A stretch of 64,000 nt of DNA, taken from Aestuariibaculum marinum. GTDB lineage: Bacteria > Bacteroidota > Bacteroidia > Flavobacteriales > Flavobacteriaceae. Where the stretch lies: positions 1-64,000 of the forward strand of contig NZ_JACVXD010000004.1 of assembly GCF_014596975.1 (NCBI RefSeq), in the 5' to 3' direction. Below the pieces are notes generated by a model. It was not told the origin of the DNA. It searched no databases and saw nothing but the letters and a program-made list of their open reading frames with translations. This document shows positions 49,034 to 58,200 of the stretch, piece after piece. The position numbers and the translations under genes were made by a program. The first letter of the stretch is position 1, and every line of letters starts with the position of its first letter.

Positions 49034-50143
49034 GTGGTAAAGCTACACGACAAATTTTTTAAACCGTTTATTTCTGCCGAAGAAATTGACCGGGCTATGA
49101 CTCGAATGGCGAGTGAGATAGCAAAAGATATTGGAGATGAAATTCCTGTGTTTATTGGTATTTTAAACGGATCGTTTATGGTAGTAAGCGATTTTGTAAA
49201 GAAATATCCAAAACCATGTGAAGTAACGTTTATTAAGCTGGCCTCTTACGAAGGGGTAAAGTCTACCGAAGATATTCAACGACTTATAGGCTTAACGCAA
49301 GATTTAACAGGACGCACTGTGGTTATTCTTGAAGACATTATCGATACAGGTAATACTTTAGCAGAAGTACATCGTATTTTTAAGAATGAGCAGGTAAAAT
49401 CGTTAAAAATTGCAACGTTATTTTATAAACCTGAAGCTTATAAAAAAGATTTCAAACTTCATTATATTGGTATAGAGATTCCTAATAAATTCATTGTAGG
49501 CTATGGATTGGATTACGACGGACTAGGAAGAAATTTACCCGAAATATATCAAATAAAACAAACAGAATACATGACAAATTTAGTGCTATTTGGCCCTCCA
49601 GGTGCTGGGAAAGGAACACAAGCAGAATTTTTAAAAGAAAAGTATAAGTTAGTACATATTTCTACTGGCGACGTTTTTAGATACAACATTAAAAACGAAA
49701 CAGCTTTAGGAATGTTAGCAAAATCATACATCGATAAAGGAGAATTAGTGCCAGATCAGGTAACAATCGATATGCTTGAGGCTGAAGTAGAGAAAAATAC
49801 CGATGCTAACGGATTTATCTTCGACGGGTTCCCACGTACAAGTGCACAGGCAGAAGCATTAGATAGATTAATGGAAAGCAAAGATTCTGCAATTAGCGCA
49901 ATGATTGCTCTTGAAGTTGACGATGAAATTTTAGTAGAACGTTTGATAAAAAGAGGTGAAACCAGCGGAAGAGCTGATGATGCTGACGAATCTATTATTA
50001 GAAACAGAATTACTGAGTACTATAACAAAACAGCCATCTTAAAAGATTACTATTCTGCCCAAGATAAATATTATGGCGTAGATGGAGTAGGGTCTATCGA
50101 AGAGATTACTGTACGTTTAAGCAGCGTTATAGATAACTTATAA
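49034..50143 (+). CDS. Fused hypoxanthine phosphoribosyltransferase - adenylate kinase
   Basis: A 369-residue in-frame fusion starting at GTG 49034. Residues 1-179 are a complete HPRT: IGILNGSFMVVSDF, KLASYEGVKST, PRPP loop VVILEDIIDTGNTL, and VGYGLDYDGLGRNLPEIY at the end. Residues 180-369 are a complete short adenylate kinase: LVLFGPPGAGKGTQAEF P-loop, FIFDGFPRTSAQAEAL, and GETSGRADDADESII with a short lid. The join has no linker, and an ATG (49571) sits exactly at the Adk start, so a separate Adk could also be made by internal initiation. It couples IMP/GMP salvage with AMP phosphorylation. A terminator follows. Confidence 0.93.
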   Translation: MVKLHDKFFKPFISAEEIDRAMTRMASEIAKDIGDEIPVFIGILNGSFMVVSDFVKKYPKPCEVTFIKLASYEGVKSTEDIQRLIGLTQDLTGRTVVILEDIIDTGNTLAEVHRIFKNEQVKSLKIATLFYKPEAYKKDFKLHYIGIEIPNKFIVGYGLDYDGLGRNLPEIYQIKQTEYMTNLVLFGPPGAGKGTQAEFLKEKYKLVHISTGDVFRYNIKNETALGMLAKSYIDKGELVPDQVTIDMLEAEVEKNTDANGFIFDGFPRTSAQAEALDRLMESKDSAISAMIALEVDDEILVERLIKRGETSGRADDADESIIRNRITEYYNKTAILKDYYSAQDKYYGVDGVGSIEEITVRLSSVIDNL

Positions 50144-50171
50144 ATCTTAATCCGTAAGGATTTAAAGCAAT

Positions 50172-50211
50172 AAAAACCATATCTTTAAAGTATTAAGGAT
50201 ATGGTTTTTTT
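50172..50211 (+). terminator. Terminator of the HPRT-Adk gene
   Basis: A long stem (aaaaaccatatc with gatatggttttt plus further G-U and A-U pairs) followed by T. Confidence 0.85.
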
Positions 50212-50270
50212 AAAATTAAAATAGCATTAAATAGGAATTCCACGGTGGTGGAAGATTAAAATAAACAAGA

Positions 50271-51269
50271 ATGACAGAAGGAAATTTCGTTGATTATGTA
50301 AAAATGTATGTGAGCTCGGGTAATGGAGGAAAAGGTTCAGCACACTTACATCGCGAAAAATATATAGCTAAAGGAGGACCTGACGGAGGTGACGGAGGTC
50401 GTGGTGGTCACGTTATTGTTCGTGGAAAATCTAATCTGTGGACCCTTCTGCATTTAAAGTTTAAAAAACATATTCGCGCCGGACATGGTGAGCATGGTAG
50501 CAGCGGACGTAGTTTTGGAGCCGATGGTGAAGATGTGTATATCGATGTGCCATTAGGAACCGTCATTCGTGATACCGAAACAAACGAAATCCTTTTTGAA
50601 ATTACAGAGGACGGACAAGAAAAAATTCTTGCTCAAGGAGGAAAGGGTGGACTTGGAAACTGGCATTTTAAAAGTGCAACCAATCAGACGCCACGTTATG
50701 CACAACCTGGATTGCCGTTAGAAGAAAAGTTTGTAACCATGGAACTTAAGGTGCTTGCCGATGTTGGATTGGTAGGTTTTCCGAATGCAGGGAAATCAAC
50801 ATTACTGTCTGTGGTAACCTCTGCAAAACCAAAAATTGCCGATTACGAGTTTACAACCTTAAAACCGAATTTAGGTATCGTAAAATATCGTGATTACCAA
50901 ACTTTTGTTATGGCCGATATTCCGGGGATAATTGAAGGGGCAGCCGAAGGTCGTGGTTTAGGTCATTACTTTTTACGCCATATTGAACGTAACTCTATTC
51001 TATTATTTTTAATTCCAGCAGATGCCGAAGATATTAGAAAGCAATACGATATTTTGTTAGACGAATTACGTCGTTATAATCCTGAAATGTTAGACAAAGA
51101 ACGCATCATTGCCATATCAAAATGCGATATGTTGGATGATGAACTTAAAGCAGAGTTGAAGGAGGAATTAGATAACGAACTGCCAATACCGTATATGTTT
51201 ATTTCATCGGTAGCGCAGCAAGGTATTAAGGAACTTAAAGATAAACTTTGGAAAATGTTAAATGATTAA
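50271..51269 (+). CDS. obgE: GTPase ObgE/CgtA
   Basis: A 332-residue essential ribosome-associated GTPase. The Gly-rich Obg fold occupies residues 1-160 ([45 protein letters not shown]). The G domain follows with GFPNAGKST (G1), [12 protein letters not shown] (switch), [18 protein letters not shown] (G3), and [10 protein letters not shown] in the G4 place. It lacks the C-terminal extension of some homologues, as usual in Bacteroidota. It acts in 50S assembly and stress signalling. Confidence 0.95.
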   Translation: MTEGNFVDYVKMYVSSGNGGKGSAHLHREKYIAKGGPDGGDGGRGGHVIVRGKSNLWTLLHLKFKKHIRAGHGEHGSSGRSFGADGEDVYIDVPLGTVIRDTETNEILFEITEDGQEKILAQGGKGGLGNWHFKSATNQTPRYAQPGLPLEEKFVTMELKVLADVGLVGFPNAGKSTLLSVVTSAKPKIADYEFTTLKPNLGIVKYRDYQTFVMADIPGIIEGAAEGRGLGHYFLRHIERNSILLFLIPADAEDIRKQYDILLDELRRYNPEMLDKERIIAISKCDMLDDELKAELKEELDNELPIPYMFISSVAQQGIKELKDKLWKMLND

Positions 51270-51300
51270 TTGATGACATGTGAGACATCATATCAAAAAT

Positions 51301-51990
51301 ATGGTTGAATTAAATAACAGTAAAAGAAGTAAGTTCTTTGCGTTATTTATTCAACTGTTAATTTTGATTTCGATTATCATCTTTTCCATTGAAACCATTC
51401 CAGATTTAAATCCACACACTAGAAAGGTTTTACATTACATAGATCTTTTTATAGTCATTATTTTTACAATTGAGTATATTTTAAGAATATACTTAGCCAG
51501 GCATAAATTAAGGTTTGTTTTTAGCCTTTTAGGACTTATCGATTTACTGGCCATTCTACCATTTTATATCTCTATTGGTGTCGATTTGCGAGCACTTAGG
51601 GCGTTACGCTTTTTAAGTATTTTCAGAATATTTAAGTTAATACGATACAATCGGGCAATTCATCATTTTGTAAGAGCTATAAGGTCGGCTAAGGAAGAGA
51701 TACTACTTTTTATATTTGTTACGCTTATTCTAATCTTTTTTTCTGCTGTTGGTATTTATTATTTCGAACATGAAGCGCAACCTGAGTATTTTTCTAGTGT
51801 GTTCGAAAGTTTATGGTGGGCTGTTATCACTCTTACAACAGTTGGCTACGGAGATGTATATCCTGTAACGGTTGGTGGGCGCGTTTTTACTTTCTTTATT
51901 TTAATGATTGGACTTGGTATTATTGCTATTCCAACAGCAATTATTTCTTCAGCATTAACAAAATCAATGGATAGAAAGGTAGAAAAGTAA
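51301..51990 (+). CDS. Voltage-gated-type potassium/ion channel
   Basis: About 229 residues from ATG 51301; a GTG at 51280 is possible. The protein has six transmembrane segments with a positively charged S4 (LRALRALRFLSIFRIFKLIR) and the K+ selectivity filter TTVGYGDVYP between S5 and S6. There is no regulatory C-terminal domain beyond about 15 residues. It is the minimal Kv-like architecture of bacterial ion transport proteins (PF00520) and lies 31 bases after obgE. Confidence 0.9.
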   Translation: MVELNNSKRSKFFALFIQLLILISIIIFSIETIPDLNPHTRKVLHYIDLFIVIIFTIEYILRIYLARHKLRFVFSLLGLIDLLAILPFYISIGVDLRALRALRFLSIFRIFKLIRYNRAIHHFVRAIRSAKEEILLFIFVTLILIFFSAVGIYYFEHEAQPEYFSSVFESLWWAVITLTTVGYGDVYPVTVGGRVFTFFILMIGLGIIAIPTAIISSALTKSMDRKVEK

Positions 51991-52026
51991 AATTTCGTAA
52001 ATTTCAGTATCTAAATCTATTCAATA

Positions 52027-52548
52027 ATGAAAACGTTACTTTTAGCTTTAATGATTCTTGTTCTAATCTCCTGTTCTTCTGTTCGGGTTAATCACGATTA
52101 CGATAAGGAAACCAAATTTTCTCAATATAAAACCTATAATTATTACGCCGATATGAATACTGGATTGAGTGAACTCGATACCAAACGCTTTCTGGATGCT
52201 TTAGATGCACAGTTATCTCAGCAAGGTTATAAGCTCGCTAAAGAACCAGATTTCTTTATTGATTTGAGTAGTAAAGAATATGAAGAGGGACCTAAAAGTT
52301 CTTTTGGTATTGGTTTGGGTGGAACTGGAAGGCATGTTGGTGGTGGTGTTTCCATTGGTGTACCAGTAGGACAGTCAAATATTAACCGACAAATTACTGT
52401 CGATTTTGTTGATGAAAATAAAAAACAATTGTTTTGGCAAGCGGTAAGCGAATCAACATTTAAACATAATGAAACGCCGGAAAGCAGAGAGGCGATTTTT
52501 AAGGCTATTGTTGTTAAAATGTTATCTGAGTTTCCGCCTAAACCATAG
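52027..52548 (+). CDS. DUF4136 lipoprotein
   Basis: A 173-residue protein with a lipoprotein signal (LALMILVLISCSS; Cys at residue 16). The DUF4136 body begins with VNHDYDKETKFSQYKTYNYY and has a Gly-rich turn (SFGIGLGGTGRHVGGGVSIG) and FKAIVVKMLSEFPPKP at the end. DUF4136 lipoproteins are common in Bacteroidota; the function is unknown. It probably sits on the periplasmic side of an outer envelope membrane. Confidence 0.85.
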   Translation: MKTLLLALMILVLISCSSVRVNHDYDKETKFSQYKTYNYYADMNTGLSELDTKRFLDALDAQLSQQGYKLAKEPDFFIDLSSKEYEEGPKSSFGIGLGGTGRHVGGGVSIGVPVGQSNINRQITVDFVDENKKQLFWQAVSESTFKHNETPESREAIFKAIVVKMLSEFPPKP

Positions 52549-52628
52549 TTTTATAATTATCATAACATTTTAAATGCTTCAATTGATTTTTCGTTTAGTA
52601 ATTTTACGAAAATCACTAAAAAATAGTT

Positions 52629-53354
52629 ATGAGTTCATTAAAAGATAAAGTAGCCTTTATAACCGGAGGCACAAAAGGAATAGGTTATGGAATTGCACAA
52701 TCTTTATTAAACGAAGGTGTAAATGTAGCCATTACTGGAAGAGATTTAGCTGCGGCACAAAAAGCTGCAAATGCATTAAATTCCAATTCAACTCAAGGAG
52801 CTAAAGCAATTGGTATTCAGGCTGACGTTAGAAGTTATGAAAGTCAGCAAGAAGCGATTCAAACCGTTTTAGATACCTTTAATAAAATAGATGTTGTCAT
52901 TGCGAATGCTGGAATAGGACATTTTGGAAGTATTGAAGATTTAACAGTAGAGCAGTGGCAGGAAACCATTGATACTAATTTAACCGGTGTGTTTTATTCT
53001 ATTAAATCGAGTATTGAAGCCTTAAAACAATCAAAAGGATATTTTATTACTATTTCTAGTTTAGCAGGAACTAACTTCTTTGCGAAAGGATCGGCGTATA
53101 ATGCTAGTAAATTTGGATTAACTGGATTTTCGCAATCTGTAATGTTAGATTTACGTAATTATGGGATTAAAGTAAGTACCATTATGCCGGGATCGGTATC
53201 GACCTATTTTAATGGTAACACACCAGATGAAAGTGATGCCTGGAAAATTCAAATTGAAGACTTAGGAGAAATTGTTGTCGATTTATTGAAGTTAAATCCA
53301 AGAACATTACCAAGTAAAATAGAGGTTAGACCGACTATGCCTCCTAGTAAATAA
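52629..53354 (+). CDS. SDR family oxidoreductase (3-oxoacyl-ACP reductase-like)
   Basis: A 241-residue classical SDR. The cofactor loop is ITGGTKGIGYGIA, with VVIANAGIGHFG, catalytic Ser in TISSLAGTNFFAKG and YNASKFGL (Tyr-x3-Lys). The PGSVSTYF loop is present. It resembles FabG-like or sepiapterin-reductase-like enzymes; substrate is not assignable. It appears monocistronic, with a terminator directly downstream. Confidence 0.88.
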   Translation: MSSLKDKVAFITGGTKGIGYGIAQSLLNEGVNVAITGRDLAAAQKAANALNSNSTQGAKAIGIQADVRSYESQQEAIQTVLDTFNKIDVVIANAGIGHFGSIEDLTVEQWQETIDTNLTGVFYSIKSSIEALKQSKGYFITISSLAGTNFFAKGSAYNASKFGLTGFSQSVMLDLRNYGIKVSTIMPGSVSTYFNGNTPDESDAWKIQIEDLGEIVVDLLKLNPRTLPSKIEVRPTMPPSK

Positions 53355-53385
53355 ATGACGTGAATAATTTAATTATTGATATTAT

Positions 53386-53414
53386 AAAATCACCGACTTT
53401 AAGTTGGTGATTTT
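53386..53414 (+). terminator. Terminator after the SDR gene
   Basis: A 13-bp stem (aaaatcaccgact / agttggtgatttt, one G-U) with loop tta and a T-rich tail. Confidence 0.8.
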
Positions 53415-53431
53415 ATTTGATTTAAAAGGAT

Positions 53432-53439
53432 TATTTTTG
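53432..53439 (+). promoter_or_regulatory. -7 box (TATTTTTG) for the TPR protein gene
   Basis: An exact TAnnTTTG match 19 bases before the ATG at 53459, just past the upstream terminator. Confidence 0.5.
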
Positions 53440-53458
53440 CTAAAATTAAAATAGTATA

Positions 53459-54196
53459 ATGCCTCGAATTCTGTTTTTACTTTTCTTTCCTATATTGACA
53501 ATGGCTCAGGTGGATGCCAATAGCATTCAAGATTTATTTAATCAAGAAAAATTCATAGAAGCCGAAACTATTTTAAAGTCCCATTTAAAACAATACCCCA
53601 ATGATGTAGAAGCAGTAGAATTATTGGGGGATGCTTACGGGCATCAAAAGAAATGGGATGAAGCCATTGAGAGTTACCAATCGTTAATCGATTTTGATCA
53701 TAAAAATGCTAATTTCCATTATAAATACGGTGGGGTTTTAGGGATGAAAGCCTTATCGGTGAGTAAGGTTAGAGCATTAACTCTAATAGGAGATGTTGAA
53801 GAAGCCTTTGTTAAAGCCGCTGAATTAGACGCAAATCATATCGATGCTAGATGGGCTTTAGTTGAATATTATATGAAGTTACCTGGTTTTTTAGGTGGAG
53901 GTGTTTCTAGTGCTTTACCGTATGCTAATCAGTTAGAAATGCTTTCAAAAGTGGATGGGTATTTAGCTAAAGGTTTTATTTACGAAAGCGATAAGGAACC
54001 AGAGTTGGCCGAGAACTATTATAAAATGGCCATAACCGAAGGCGGTTCGTTGGTGTGCTATGATAAATTAACCAAATTTTATCTTGCTCAAGATGAACCT
54101 GAAAAAGCAATTTTAAACCTTAAAGCAGCTTATGAAAAGCATCAGGATGCGGATTTACTGATTCAAATTAGAGAGCTGGAAAACGATAAACAGTAA
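53459..54196 (+). CDS. Exported tetratricopeptide repeat protein
   Basis: A 245-residue protein with a Sec signal peptide (MPRILFLLFFPILTMA, cleavage near AQ) and several TPR-like helix pairs: FNQEKFIEAETILKSHLKQY, LGDAYGHQKKWDEAIESYQS, AENYYKMAITEGGS and YLAQDEPEKAILNLKAAYEK. It is likely a periplasmic scaffold for protein interactions. A Gly-rich insertion (LPGFLGGGVSSALPYANQ) interrupts the middle repeats. No specific partner can be named. Confidence 0.82.
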   Translation: MPRILFLLFFPILTMAQVDANSIQDLFNQEKFIEAETILKSHLKQYPNDVEAVELLGDAYGHQKKWDEAIESYQSLIDFDHKNANFHYKYGGVLGMKALSVSKVRALTLIGDVEEAFVKAAELDANHIDARWALVEYYMKLPGFLGGGVSSALPYANQLEMLSKVDGYLAKGFIYESDKEPELAENYYKMAITEGGSLVCYDKLTKFYLAQDEPEKAILNLKAAYEKHQDADLLIQIRELENDKQ

Positions 54197-54265
54197 AATT
54201 TAGAGGGCTTGTATTACCGCTAAAAAAATAGCAATCCTTATCTTTACACTCTACAAAAATAACTT

Positions 54266-55621
54266 ATGAACGTACATTTTATAGCCATTGGCGGTGCGGC
54301 AATGCACAACCTTGCTTTAGCATTACATAATAAAGGATATCAGGTAACCGGTAGTGATGATGAGATTTTCGAACCTTCAAAATCACGTTTGGTAAACAAA
54401 GGATTATTACCAGAAGCGTTTGGTTGGTTTCCTGAGAAGATCACTGAAAATTTAGATGCGGTTGTTTTAGGAATGCATGCAAAAGCCGAAAATCCAGAGT
54501 TATTAAAGGCTCAGGAATTAGGACTTAAAATTTACAGTTATCCAGAGTTTTTGTATGAGCAATCTAAAAATAAAACCCGCGTAGTTATTGGTGGAAGTCA
54601 TGGGAAAACTACCATTACTTCAATGATTCTTCATGTCATGCATTACCATAATCGCGATGTTGACTATATGGTGGGAGCACAACTTGAAGGTTTCGATGTG
54701 ATGGTAAAGTTAACCGAGGAGAATGATTTTATTGTTCTTGAGGGCGATGAGTATTTAAGTTCTCCAATAGACAGACGTCCTAAATTTCATTTGTACAAGC
54801 CTAATATTGCTTTGTTAAGTGGTATTGCCTGGGACCATATAAATGTATTTCCAACCTATGAGAATTATGTAGAGCAGTTCAAGATTTTTGTAGATTCTAT
54901 CGTAAAAGGCGGAAGTATTAATTATAACGAAGAAGATGCTGAGGTAAAACGTGTGGTTGACGCTTCAGAAAATCCGATTCGTAAAATAGCTTATCACACG
55001 CCTGAATATACTGTTGAAGACGGCGAAACCTATTTAGAAACACCAGAAGGACCAATGCCAATCGAGGTGTTTGGAAAACACAATTTAAATAATCTGGCAG
55101 GAGCGAAGTGGATTTGTCAACATATGGGCATTGATGAAGACGATTTTTATGAGGCCATTTCAACCTTTAAAGGGGCAAGTAAACGTCTGGAAAAAATAGC
55201 GGAAGGCAAAACTAGTGTAGCTTACAAAGATTTTGCGCATTCACCAAGTAAAGTTGAAGCTACCACCAAAGCGGTTAAAGAGCAATACAGTGACAGAAAA
55301 TTAGTGGCTTGTTTAGAACTTCATACCTATAGCAGTTTAAATGCTAAATTTTTAAAGGAGTATAAAGGCGCTTTAGATGCTGCCGATACGGCCGTTGTGT
55401 TCTATTCGCCGCATGCGGTAGAAATTAAAAAACTGGATGCCGTGTCTCAAGAACAAATTGCACAGGCTTTTGAGCGTGACGATTTGGTTATTTATACAAA
55501 CCCAGACGATTTTAAAAACTTCTTATTCTCACAAAATTTCGAAAACAAAGCATTATTACTAATGAGTTCGGGTAATTACGGCGGACTCAATTTTGATGAG
55601 GTTAAGGCTTTGATAAAATAA
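54266..55621 (+). CDS. mpl: UDP-MurNAc:L-Ala-gamma-D-Glu-meso-DAP ligase (Mpl-like)
   Basis: A 451-residue Mur ligase that reattaches recycled murein tripeptide to UDP-MurNAc. The N-terminal Rossmann loop is HFIAIGGAAMHNLALALH, the ATP loop VVIGGSHGKTTITSMI, then FIVLEGDEYLSSPIDRRPKF, FGKHNLNNLAGAKW and VAYKDFAHSPSKVEAT. The length and the EGDEYLSS stretch favour Mpl over MurC. With anmK at 5296 it indicates cell-wall recycling in this organism. Confidence 0.88.
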   Translation: MNVHFIAIGGAAMHNLALALHNKGYQVTGSDDEIFEPSKSRLVNKGLLPEAFGWFPEKITENLDAVVLGMHAKAENPELLKAQELGLKIYSYPEFLYEQSKNKTRVVIGGSHGKTTITSMILHVMHYHNRDVDYMVGAQLEGFDVMVKLTEENDFIVLEGDEYLSSPIDRRPKFHLYKPNIALLSGIAWDHINVFPTYENYVEQFKIFVDSIVKGGSINYNEEDAEVKRVVDASENPIRKIAYHTPEYTVEDGETYLETPEGPMPIEVFGKHNLNNLAGAKWICQHMGIDEDDFYEAISTFKGASKRLEKIAEGKTSVAYKDFAHSPSKVEATTKAVKEQYSDRKLVACLELHTYSSLNAKFLKEYKGALDAADTAVVFYSPHAVEIKKLDAVSQEQIAQAFERDDLVIYTNPDDFKNFLFSQNFENKALLLMSSGNYGGLNFDEVKALIK

Positions 55622-55622
55622 T

Positions 55623-55650
55623 AAAACATCTTTTCTTTTTAAGATGTTTT
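55623..55650. terminator. Bidirectional terminator between mpl and the MscS-type gene
   Basis: aaaacatctt (55623-55632) pairs with aagatgtttt (55641-55650) between convergent genes; it overlaps the mscS-type stop codon. Confidence 0.75.
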
Positions 55651-58107
55651 ATTTTCAATAGTGTTATTATTAGGCATACTCTTGATGTGAATGTCTCTTT
55701 GAGGGAAAGGTATTTCTATACCCGCTTCTTTAAACGCATTATAAACTGCCACAGAAATCTCACTTTTAGTCGTTAAACTCAGTTCGTAATGTACCCAACA
55801 TTGTAACACGAAATTAAGAGAGTTATCTCCAAACTCAAGAAACAGTCCGCGTGGAGGTGGTGTTTTTAGAGTGTTAGGATGTGATGCACCTGTTTTAGCC
55901 AGTATTTCTAATACTTGATTTGGGTCAGCGTCATAAGTTGCGCCAATAAAAATATCGATGCGTTTAATGTTATCCGAAAGCGTCCAGTTAATAAGATTGT
56001 TAGACATCAGGTTGTAATTGGGTACTATAACTTCGGCACCATCAAATGTTCTGATTTTAGAGGAGCGCACCCCAATTTTATGTACACGCCCTAAAAGGTT
56101 ATCAACTTCAATCGTATCACCTTGTAAAACTGGTCGTTCAAAGACTAAAATTAACCCTGAAACAAAATTGGAGATTAAGGTTTGTAAGCCAAAACCAATA
56201 CCAATACCCATAGCACCAGCAAGCAGGTTAAATTTACTCAAATCCATACCCAAGGACGATAGTGCAAAAACAAACCCGAAGGCGACAATAAAATAACGAA
56301 TTACTAGAGAAACGGCGGCAGGTATTCCTTTTGGTAATCGTAAGGATTTTAAAACGCCTTCACCATCGCCATCATCAATCATAAACGAAATGAGTGTGGT
56401 TAGCAGATATGATGAAATCAGGATAATAATAAACGACAAAATCGAACCGATGGTAATGCTTATGGTACCGAGTTTATAGGGTTCTGAAAGTATGTCTGTT
56501 AAATAATCTTTTAAGGGTCTGTAGACTTCAATCATATTCAAGAAAAACAGAAACCAGAAAATTAAGACCACCACTCTTAATATTTTCATTAATTTAAGTT
56601 CTAAAGCTAATTTTCTGTTGAAATCAATTTCAGCTTTGGAACTAAAATGTCTGTGAATTACACTGGTTGAGATACCTTCAAGAATTAACAATAAACTATA
56701 AAAAATGACAGTGATAACGCCAATATGTGTACAGATTTTAAGGGTGATGTCAGTTAGGTTTGTATAGCCCAAGAAATTCGACATGATGGCTACAAAAACC
56801 AGAATATAAATAGAAGGACTTAATTGAATTAAGAACTTACTAAGCGGATTGATTTTAGCATCTTTTGTTGCATAGAGTTTTTTTAGTAATAAGTAAACCG
56901 CTGCACCAATTAGAATGGCTTCGAACAGTAAGTAAACTCTATAAACTCCGGAGTGAAACCATAAATATGTTTTTAATAAATCTATAATATAGAAAAACGT
57001 AATAACGTAGTATATGTTTTTAAACTGCGTTTTTATTTGTGGTCGTACTACATACGATGAGACAATGATTAACCCCAAGATTAAAATACTTTCAAAAAGT
57101 TTAGGTGTTCCTGTGAAAAATATATTTCCAATAAGTAAAGACAGGAATATATATGATGCAATAGGGTGTTTTAAAATAACATCTTTAGAGATGTGTAAAT
57201 TTGGGTCGTTCGCTACAAACTCATATTTTTCAAACCCACGTTTCAGAAAGTAGATAATTCCGGAAAGAAATAAAATAAGTGTAAAATACAGGTAGAACGA
57301 ACTTTTATTGTTTTTTATAAAGCTTACAAGTTCTTTAAAACTATCTGATGCGGCTTCTAATGCCGAACTATTACTTGAGCTTTCGGTTTGAGAAAAGGAA
57401 ATTTTCCAAATAGGACTGTGTCTTAAATGAAATAAATCATAGGTTTCTGAGTTTTTAAGGGTTAAAATCTCCTCCATGATTTCGTTAATCAATTCCACTT
57501 TAAAATTGATTTTCGATTCTAACTTTAAAGCAGTATTGTTTTCTTCAATAATGGCTTTATCTATCGCTTCAATATCTTTAATTAAATCGCTAATGCGGTT
57601 TAATATTTCTTTTGGCGCTTCTTCATTTTTAGCATTTTCAAGCGTTAAATCCCAGGTTTTGTGATGCAATTCAATCGTTTCAAGTAAGCGGGTGTTGCGT
57701 GAAACAAAGTTATTAACATCATCTTCTATACCTGTTAAGTAAATTCGATTTCCATTCCATTTGGTATATAGGTTTTCAATTTTCTGTCTGTTTGGATTTG
57801 AAGCGAGAACTTTTTCAGTTTGTTCCTGTTGTTTATCAATATATGTGGCATAAGTAGGGTATAAAGAATCTACTTTATGCACAGCTTTGTTAGCCTCCAG
57901 CTTACGTTCAATAAGTTTTAAATCATCATTGGTTTTTTGAATGTTTTGAATAATTGCTGTTAACGGTATAGCCTTGGGAGCATTAACAATTATAGAGTCG
58001 ATGGTATTGTCTGAATCTTGTGCCTGTATGTCATTAAAACTGAAACATAGCACAATGAATGAAGTTAATAATGTTTTAAGCGAAACCGATGATAAAGAAA
58101 AATGCAT
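55639..58107 (-). CDS. Large MscS-family mechanosensitive channel
   Basis: About 822 residues from ATG 58107, with a signal peptide (TSFIVLCFSFNDIQAQ). A coiled periplasmic domain (about residues 30-240) precedes roughly eight to eleven transmembrane segments. The MscS core is near 580-800, with SKFNLLAGAMGIGIGFGLQT pore helix, NFVSGLILVFERPVLQGD and RTFDGAEVIVPNYNLMSN. The architecture resembles MscK/YbdG-like large channels that release solutes on hypo-osmotic shock. A start at 58143 is possible but spoils the signal peptide. Confidence 0.9.
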   Translation of the reverse strand: MHFSLSSVSLKTLLTSFIVLCFSFNDIQAQDSDNTIDSIIVNAPKAIPLTAIIQNIQKTNDDLKLIERKLEANKAVHKVDSLYPTYATYIDKQQEQTEKVLASNPNRQKIENLYTKWNGNRIYLTGIEDDVNNFVSRNTRLLETIELHHKTWDLTLENAKNEEAPKEILNRISDLIKDIEAIDKAIIEENNTALKLESKINFKVELINEIMEEILTLKNSETYDLFHLRHSPIWKISFSQTESSSNSSALEAASDSFKELVSFIKNNKSSFYLYFTLILFLSGIIYFLKRGFEKYEFVANDPNLHISKDVILKHPIASYIFLSLLIGNIFFTGTPKLFESILILGLIIVSSYVVRPQIKTQFKNIYYVITFFYIIDLLKTYLWFHSGVYRVYLLFEAILIGAAVYLLLKKLYATKDAKINPLSKFLIQLSPSIYILVFVAIMSNFLGYTNLTDITLKICTHIGVITVIFYSLLLILEGISTSVIHRHFSSKAEIDFNRKLALELKLMKILRVVVLIFWFLFFLNMIEVYRPLKDYLTDILSEPYKLGTISITIGSILSFIIILISSYLLTTLISFMIDDGDGEGVLKSLRLPKGIPAAVSLVIRYFIVAFGFVFALSSLGMDLSKFNLLAGAMGIGIGFGLQTLISNFVSGLILVFERPVLQGDTIEVDNLLGRVHKIGVRSSKIRTFDGAEVIVPNYNLMSNNLINWTLSDNIKRIDIFIGATYDADPNQVLEILAKTGASHPNTLKTPPPRGLFLEFGDNSLNFVLQCWVHYELSLTTKSEISVAVYNAFKEAGIEIPFPQRDIHIKSMPNNNTIENKTS

Positions 58108-58200
58108 AAAGTTATAGTTGACTTGTGCTATAAATTTATGCATAAAATGTAAATAAATTAAATGATTTTTAACTTATAAAAGTCGACATAGAATTCTATG

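Noticed and set aside
49550..49580. Suspected frameshift or missing stop between HPRT and Adk
   Set aside because: Both domains are complete and in one frame with normal sequence around the join, so a true fusion is the simpler reading; kept as a finding with the artefact as a refuting outcome.
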